Assembly (NCBI GenBank): GCA_003167475.1
Contig: PMTB01000220.1
Span: forward strand, 1 to 8,439
Direction of reading: 5' to 3'
From: a candidate division FCPU426 bacterium
Lineage (GTDB): Bacteria > Oederibacteriota > PGYV01 > Palsa-1178
DNA length: 8,439 nt
Both the position numbers and the translations under genes were made by a program. The notes under the pieces are model-generated. The model searched no databases. It worked only from the letters and a program-made list of their open reading frames with translations, and had not been told where the DNA came from. Positions 5,123 through 8,439 of the stretch are shown here, piece by piece; position 1 is the first letter of the stretch; each line of letters opens with the position of its first letter.

Positions 5123-6118
5123 TTACTTTTTCCCGCTTTTCTTTATGTCCTTTATGACTTCCTTGTCGATCTTCATGCCGAGGCCCATTCCCATTTCAGA
5201 AAGGACTTCCTTGATCTCGTTTAAGGACTTTCTTCCGAAGTTCCTGTACTTCAACATATCGACTTCAGACTTGGTGACCAGGTCGACTATCGTCTTGATG
5301 TTTGCGTTCTTCAGGCAGTTCGACGAGCGTACCGAGAGTTCCAGCTCTTCCACGCTTTTCGCTAGCATATTCTTGAGTTTTTCCTTCTCTTCGTCGATCT
5401 TTTCTTCCTTAATATCGTCTATCGCGCCTTCCTGGCTGATGAAGATATTGAGGTATTCCCTCAGGATCAGGGCTGACTGTGTGAGCGCCGTTTCCGGGCT
5501 TACCCTTCCGTCGGTCGTGATCTCAAGAATGAGCTTGTCATAGTCGGTTATCTGCCCGACCCTGGTATTCTCAACTTCAAGCTTTACGTTCGTGACCGGG
5601 GTGAAGATGGAATCCGTGGGCAATGTGCCAATGGACATGTCCGCCCTTTTGTTCTTGTCGGAGGTCACATAACCGCGTCCGACGTCAACTTCCATTTCCA
5701 TGGAAATTTTCGCTTCCCTGTTTGTCAGGGTGGCTATATGCAGTTCCGGGTTCAATATCTTTATATCGGCGTCCTTTTTTATGTCGGCTGCCGTAACTTC
5801 TTTTTCTCCCGAAGCTTCCAGGTATATCTTCTTCGGAGCGTCGCCTTCAAGCACCAGGTTGAGCTGCTTTAAGTTGAGGATTATCTCCGAAACATCCTCC
5901 ATGATTCCGTTTATGGTCGCGAACTCATGCTGTACACCCTCTATCCTGACCGACGTGATGGCCGCGCCCGGTATTGATGAAAGAAGAATTCTCCTGATAG
6001 CATTGCCGATCGCTATGGCATATCCGCGCTCGAAAGGCTCCGAAACAAATCTTCCGAACTTATCCGTTAATTCCTCTTTTTCAAGTTTTTTAGGCTTCTG
6101 CAGGTTTTTCCATTTCAT
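5123..6118 (-). CDS. rpoA: RNA polymerase alpha subunit
   Basis: This 331-residue protein nucleates RNA polymerase assembly and contacts promoter DNA and activators. The N-terminal dimerisation domain (about 1-235) contains FVSEPFERGYAIAIGNAIRR and ILLSSIPGAAITSVRIEG, with NGIMEDVSEIILNLK at 70-84. A charged linker (about 236-252) follows. The C-terminal domain (about 253-316) carries ELELSVRSSNCLKNA, where Arg264 corresponds to the UP-element-binding Arg265 of E. coli, and LKYRNFGRKSLNEIKEVL. It ends in a short lysine-rich tail. The start MKWKNL at ATG 6118 matches the family N-terminus, with AAGGGG about 11 bases upstream, a longer gap than in the neighbouring genes. It lies 21 bp after rpsD. 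Confidence 0.98.
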   Translation of the reverse strand: MKWKNLQKPKKLEKEELTDKFGRFVSEPFERGYAIAIGNAIRRILLSSIPGAAITSVRIEGVQHEFATINGIMEDVSEIILNLKQLNLVLEGDAPKKIYLEASGEKEVTAADIKKDADIKILNPELHIATLTNREAKISMEMEVDVGRGYVTSDKNKRADMSIGTLPTDSIFTPVTNVKLEVENTRVGQITDYDKLILEITTDGRVSPETALTQSALILREYLNIFISQEGAIDDIKEEKIDEEKEKLKNMLAKSVEELELSVRSSNCLKNANIKTIVDLVTKSEVDMLKYRNFGRKSLNEIKEVLSEMGMGLGMKIDKEVIKDIKKSGKK

Positions 6119-6139
6119 TCGATTGTGACCCCTTTCCTA

Positions 6140-6775
6140 TTATTTGGAATATAACTCGACAATCAACTGTTCCTGTACCGGCAGCCCTATGTCCGCCCTT
6201 ACCGGTTCATTTTTGATCGTAGCTTCATTTTTTTCAAAGTTCATTTCTATCCAGGTCGGCACGGTCCTTTTCTTCGAGGCTTCAAGGAGGGCTTTCTTGA
6301 CCGAAGCCATTCCCGCGCCTTTTTCAGTGACCGTTATCTTCTCGCCGGGCTTCACTTCATACGAAGCTATGTTCACGACTTTGCCGTTTATCTTGACTAT
6401 CCCGTGAAGGACGATCTGGCGGCCTTCCCTGCGTGAAACAGCGAATCCTGATTTATGGACGGTGTTGTCGAGCCTTCTCTCAAGTATCTTGAGGAGGTTC
6501 TCTCCGGTCTCGCCCTGCCTCTGATTGGCTATCTCAAAGTATTTCCTGAACTGCCTCTCAAATACGCCGTAAATCCTCTTTACTTTCTGTTTCTCCCTCA
6601 ACTGCTTTCCGTACTCGGACAGTTTTCTGCTCCTGGCCGTGTCATGGTGCATTCCGGGGATATAAGGCCTTCTTTCAAAGGCGCACTTTGACGTAATACA
6701 CCTGTCGCCCTTTAAGTAAAGCTTTATGCCTTCTCTCCTGCACTGCCTGCATAGTGCCGCTCTATATCTAGCCAA
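6140..6775 (-). CDS. rpsD: Small-subunit ribosomal protein S4 (uS4), zinc-binding form
   Basis: This 211-residue primary 16S rRNA-binding protein of the 30S subunit also represses alpha-operon translation in some bacteria. The N-terminus has a complete Cys4 zinc knuckle, C9-x2-C12-x13-C26-x4-C31, the zinc-containing form of S4. The S4 RNA-binding fold follows at about 98-160 (RRLDNTVHKSGFAVSRREGR, IVLHGIVKINGKVVNIASY). The C-terminus PVQEQLIVELYSK is typical. The start is TTG at 6775: AGGAGG lies seven bases upstream, and this frame begins with the family-typical MARYR. The 75 bp between this gene and rpsK are AT-rich and show only this ribosome site. Confidence 0.97.
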   Translation of the reverse strand: MARYRAALCRQCRREGIKLYLKGDRCITSKCAFERRPYIPGMHHDTARSRKLSEYGKQLREKQKVKRIYGVFERQFRKYFEIANQRQGETGENLLKILERRLDNTVHKSGFAVSRREGRQIVLHGIVKINGKVVNIASYEVKPGEKITVTEKGAGMASVKKALLEASKKRTVPTWIEMNFEKNEATIKNEPVRADIGLPVQEQLIVELYSK

Positions 6776-6850
6776 TTCACAACCTCCTGATTGTTTCTTT
6801 TAAATTTTTTATTTTTTGAACTTACTTATTTTAATTTTAAAGCTTAAAAC

Positions 6851-7225
6851 TTAAACTCGCCTTTTCTTCGGCGGCCTGCACCCGTTGTGGGGGATAGGCG
6901 TTACGTCTTTGATGGAAAGTATCTCGAGCCCGACTGCCTGGAGCGTCCTGATAGCCGGGTCCCTGCCTTCGCCCAGACCTTTTACAAAAACCTCGACTTT
7001 TTTTACTCCCATATCGATCGCGATCTTCCCGCATTTCTCGGCCGCAAGCTGGGCCGCAAAAGGAGTTGATTTCCTCGAGCCCTTCATGCCGACCATTCCG
7101 CCGGACGCCCATGATATAGTATCGCCTTCTTTTGTGGCGATAGTGATGATAGTATTGTTAAACGTCGAGTTTATCCTCGCAACCGCAAGTTCCGGTACTA
7201 CTTTGCCTTTTTTCTTTGTAGACAA
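6851..7225 (-). CDS. rpsK: Small-subunit ribosomal protein S11 (uS11)
   Basis: This 124-residue protein of the 30S platform lies near the decoding region. Signatures include INSTFNNTIITIATKEGD, ISWASGGMVGMKGSRKSTPFAAQ and GLGEGRDPAIRTLQ, ending in the conserved TPIPHNGCRPPKKRRV. The Asn-Gly in PHNG is the site that becomes isoaspartate in E. coli S11. The start is TTG 7225, preceded by AGGAGG with seven-base spacing, and no in-frame ATG lies near it. It follows rpsM by 19 bp. An overlapping frame at 6837-7112 on the same strand is a shadow. Confidence 0.98.
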   Translation of the reverse strand: MSTKKKGKVVPELAVARINSTFNNTIITIATKEGDTISWASGGMVGMKGSRKSTPFAAQLAAEKCGKIAIDMGVKKVEVFVKGLGEGRDPAIRTLQAVGLEILSIKDVTPIPHNGCRPPKKRRV

Positions 7226-7244
7226 GTTACTTCCTCCTTAAAAT

Positions 7245-7658
7245 TTAAGCTTTTTTTGCCGCTGCCGGAGCTGCTGCCGGTGCCGCTGTCTTTTTTCCCG
7301 CGCCCACTGTCTTTTTCGGTCCTTTTCTGGTCCTCGCGTTCGAGCGGGTCCTCTGGCCGCGTACCGGGAGGCCTTTCCTGTGCCTTAATCCGCGGTAGCT
7401 ACCTATGTCCATAAGCCTTTTGATGTTTTGTGAAACCTCTTTGCGCAGATCGCCTTCCACTTTGACCTGTTTGGTAAGGATGGTATCCTGTATCTTGTAA
7501 ACTTCCTGTTCCGTCAGGTTAAATACACGGGTGTCAGGGTTTACTCCGGCATCTTTTAAGATCAATTTTGCCAGCGATGTGCCGATGCCATACACATAGG
7601 TGAGTGCCACCTCTATCCTCTTGTTCTTTGGTAAGTCAGTTCCTGAAATACGCGCCAA
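7245..7658 (-). CDS. rpsM: Small-subunit ribosomal protein S13 (uS13)
   Basis: This 137-residue protein of the 30S head forms intersubunit bridges to the 50S and touches P-site tRNA. It starts MARISGTDLPKNKRIEVALT and has YGIGTSLAKLIL, RLMDIGSYRGLRHRKGLPVRG and QRTRSNARTRKGPKK. Residues after about 119 form a short Ala/Pro/Lys-rich tail (AAPAAAPAAAKKA) beyond the usual end, a smaller counterpart of the tail on L17. The start is TTG 7658, fixed by AGGAGG six bases upstream and by the conserved N-terminus. It follows rpmJ by 11 bp. Confidence 0.98.
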   Translation of the reverse strand: MARISGTDLPKNKRIEVALTYVYGIGTSLAKLILKDAGVNPDTRVFNLTEQEVYKIQDTILTKQVKVEGDLRKEVSQNIKRLMDIGSYRGLRHRKGLPVRGQRTRSNARTRKGPKKTVGAGKKTAAPAAAPAAAKKA

Positions 7659-7669
7659 TTTATGCCTCC

Positions 7670-7783
7670 TTATCCCTGTCTCTGTTTGTGCTTAGGGTTT
7701 TCGCAGATTACTCTTACAACGCCTTTTCTCTTGATAACCTTGCATTTGTCGCAGATCTTCTTTACCGATACTCTTACTTTCAT
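7670..7783 (-). CDS. rpmJ: Large-subunit ribosomal protein L36 (bL36), zinc-binding form
   Basis: This 37-residue protein reads MKVRVSVKKICDKCKVIKRK at the N-terminus and ends ICENPKHKQRQG. Zinc ligands are complete: C11-x2-C14-x12-C27-x4-H32, the zinc form of L36. It is the smallest 50S protein and binds 23S rRNA. Its ATG (7783-7781) overlaps the infA TGA (7782-7780) as ATGA, indicating translational coupling; GAGGTG lies about eight bases upstream, inside the end of infA. It is followed by rpsM, as in most bacteria. Confidence 0.97.
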   Translation of the reverse strand: MKVRVSVKKICDKCKVIKRKGVVRVICENPKHKQRQG

Positions 7784-8019
7784 TTCTGTTCACCTCTTTG
7801 TTTTCCGTGCCTGTATATTATCCTGCCTTTTGTCAGATCATACGGTGACAACTGCACTGTAATTTTATCACCTGGCAACAACTTAATAAAATTCATCCTC
7901 ATTTTGCCTGAAACATGCGCGAGAACCTTGTGCCCGTTCTCAAGCTGTACCCTGAAAGTCGCGTTCGGCAGCGGTTCTACTATTGAACCTTCCGCTTCGA
8001 TCATATCTTCTTTTGACAT
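7780..8019 (-). CDS. infA: Translation initiation factor IF-1
   Basis: This 79-residue protein has a single S1-like OB fold that binds the 30S A site and assists IF-2 and IF-3 in start selection. It begins MSKEDMIEAEGSIVEPLPNA and contains FRVQLENGHKVLAHVSGKMR, FIKLLPGDKITVQLSPYDL and TKGRIIYRHGK. A few extra polar residues (QRGEQK) extend it slightly past the usual 72. ATG 8019 has GAGG five bases upstream. It lies 30 bp after map and overlaps rpmJ by four bases. Confidence 0.98.
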   Translation of the reverse strand: MSKEDMIEAEGSIVEPLPNATFRVQLENGHKVLAHVSGKMRMNFIKLLPGDKITVQLSPYDLTKGRIIYRHGKQRGEQK

Positions 8020-8049
8020 TTATTCCTCTTTCTTTTTATATAATTCCTC

Positions 8050-8439
8050 TTACTCTTTTGTGAGAATTACCGGCCCTGATTCCGTTATGGCCACCGTATG
8101 CTCAAAGTGGGCCGAGAGCCCCTTGTCCTTTGTTACCACGGTCCAATCATCTTCCAGCACCACCACGTCAAAGCCTTTTTCATTTACCATAGGCTCTATG
8201 GCTATTACGGTCCCGGCTTCCAGGAATATCCCGGTACCCTCACGCCCGTAATTCGGGACCAGCGGGTCCTCGTGCAGTTTCTTTCCGACCCCGTGCCCCA
8301 CAAAATCCCGGACAACCGAAAAGCCGTTTGATTCGGCATGTTTTTGAACCGCGGAGGATATGTCATGGAGCCTGTAACCGACCGCCGCTTTTTCTATGCC
8401 CTTGAACAGCGACTGTTCCGTCACGTCCATAAGTTTCTG
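8050..8439 (-). CDS. map: Type I methionine aminopeptidase, C-terminal part
   Basis: The frame enters from the right edge (first complete codons Gln-Lys-Leu-Met-Asp), so the N-terminal half is missing and the apparent Met is internal. The 129 visible residues cover the C-terminal half of the pita-bread fold. Conserved segments are RDFVGHGVGKKLHEDPLVPN, with the histidine of GHGVG equal to E. coli His171; VIAIEPMVN, with the Glu204 equivalent; and SAHFEHTVAIT, with the Glu235 equivalent. The two aspartate metal ligands lie outside the window. The enzyme removes the initiator Met from nascent proteins. Its place just before infA is the usual spc/alpha arrangement outside Proteobacteria (secY-adk-map-infA). 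Confidence 0.96.
   Translation of the reverse strand, partial: QKLMDVTEQSLFKGIEKAAVGYRLHDISSAVQKHAESNGFSVVRDFVGHGVGKKLHEDPLVPNYGREGTGIFLEAGTVIAIEPMVNEKGFDVVVLEDDWTVVTKDKGLSAHFEHTVAITESGPVILTKE

Noticed and set aside
6837..7112. Minus-strand open frame of 91 codons overlapping rpsK
   Set aside because: It lies in a different frame of the same strand as rpsK, which is fully conserved; it is a shadow frame.
7604..8251. Plus-strand open frame of 215 codons
   Set aside because: It is antisense to rpsM, rpmJ, infA and map, all confidently identified.

Overview
The window is bacterial and almost fully coding, with every supported gene on the minus strand. The right half (about 8439 down to 3560) is the distal end of the spc/alpha ribosomal operon in the order map - infA - rpmJ - rpsM - rpsK - rpsD - rpoA - rplQ. 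A class II fructose-bisphosphate aldolase gene (fba) follows and ends at a strong bidirectional terminator. This gene order is bacterial and typical outside the Proteobacteria. Zinc-knuckle forms of S4 and L36, moderate GC content, lysine-rich tails on ribosomal proteins and a bacterial tocopherol cyclase-family protein suggest an uncultivated bacterial lineage, perhaps an Omnitrophota-like one. That placement is a guess, because no phylogenetic marker was compared.

The middle (about 3560 to 2430) is accessory DNA. Just past the fba terminator is a 156-bp block (3314-3469) bounded by 31-nt arms that are nearly complementary. It is preceded on the minus strand by an extended -10 promoter that would start transcription at the tip of the outer arm. 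This is the most interesting object here: a candidate structured non-coding RNA or RNA leader, with a small TA-flanked mobile element (MITE) as the main alternative. Next comes a HigBA-like toxin-antitoxin pair with the toxin gene first, then a GC-rich cluster of palindromes.

The left part (2429 to 1) looks like one transcription unit: a ribbon-helix-helix (RHH) regulator, YjbQ, an exported protein of unknown function and a tocopherol cyclase-family protein that runs off the window edge. A TTGACA promoter lies just upstream, with a 29-bp two-fold symmetric site overlapping its -10. The RHH protein looks like an antitoxin without a toxin and may autoregulate this unit.

How the parts work together: the right half supplies translation initiation, ribosome assembly, transcription (alpha subunit) and one glycolytic step. 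The centre is a small toxin-antitoxin and repeat insertion zone. The left operon pairs a DNA-binding regulator with a conserved small enzyme, an envelope protein and a lipid- or quinone-related family member whose bacterial role is unknown.
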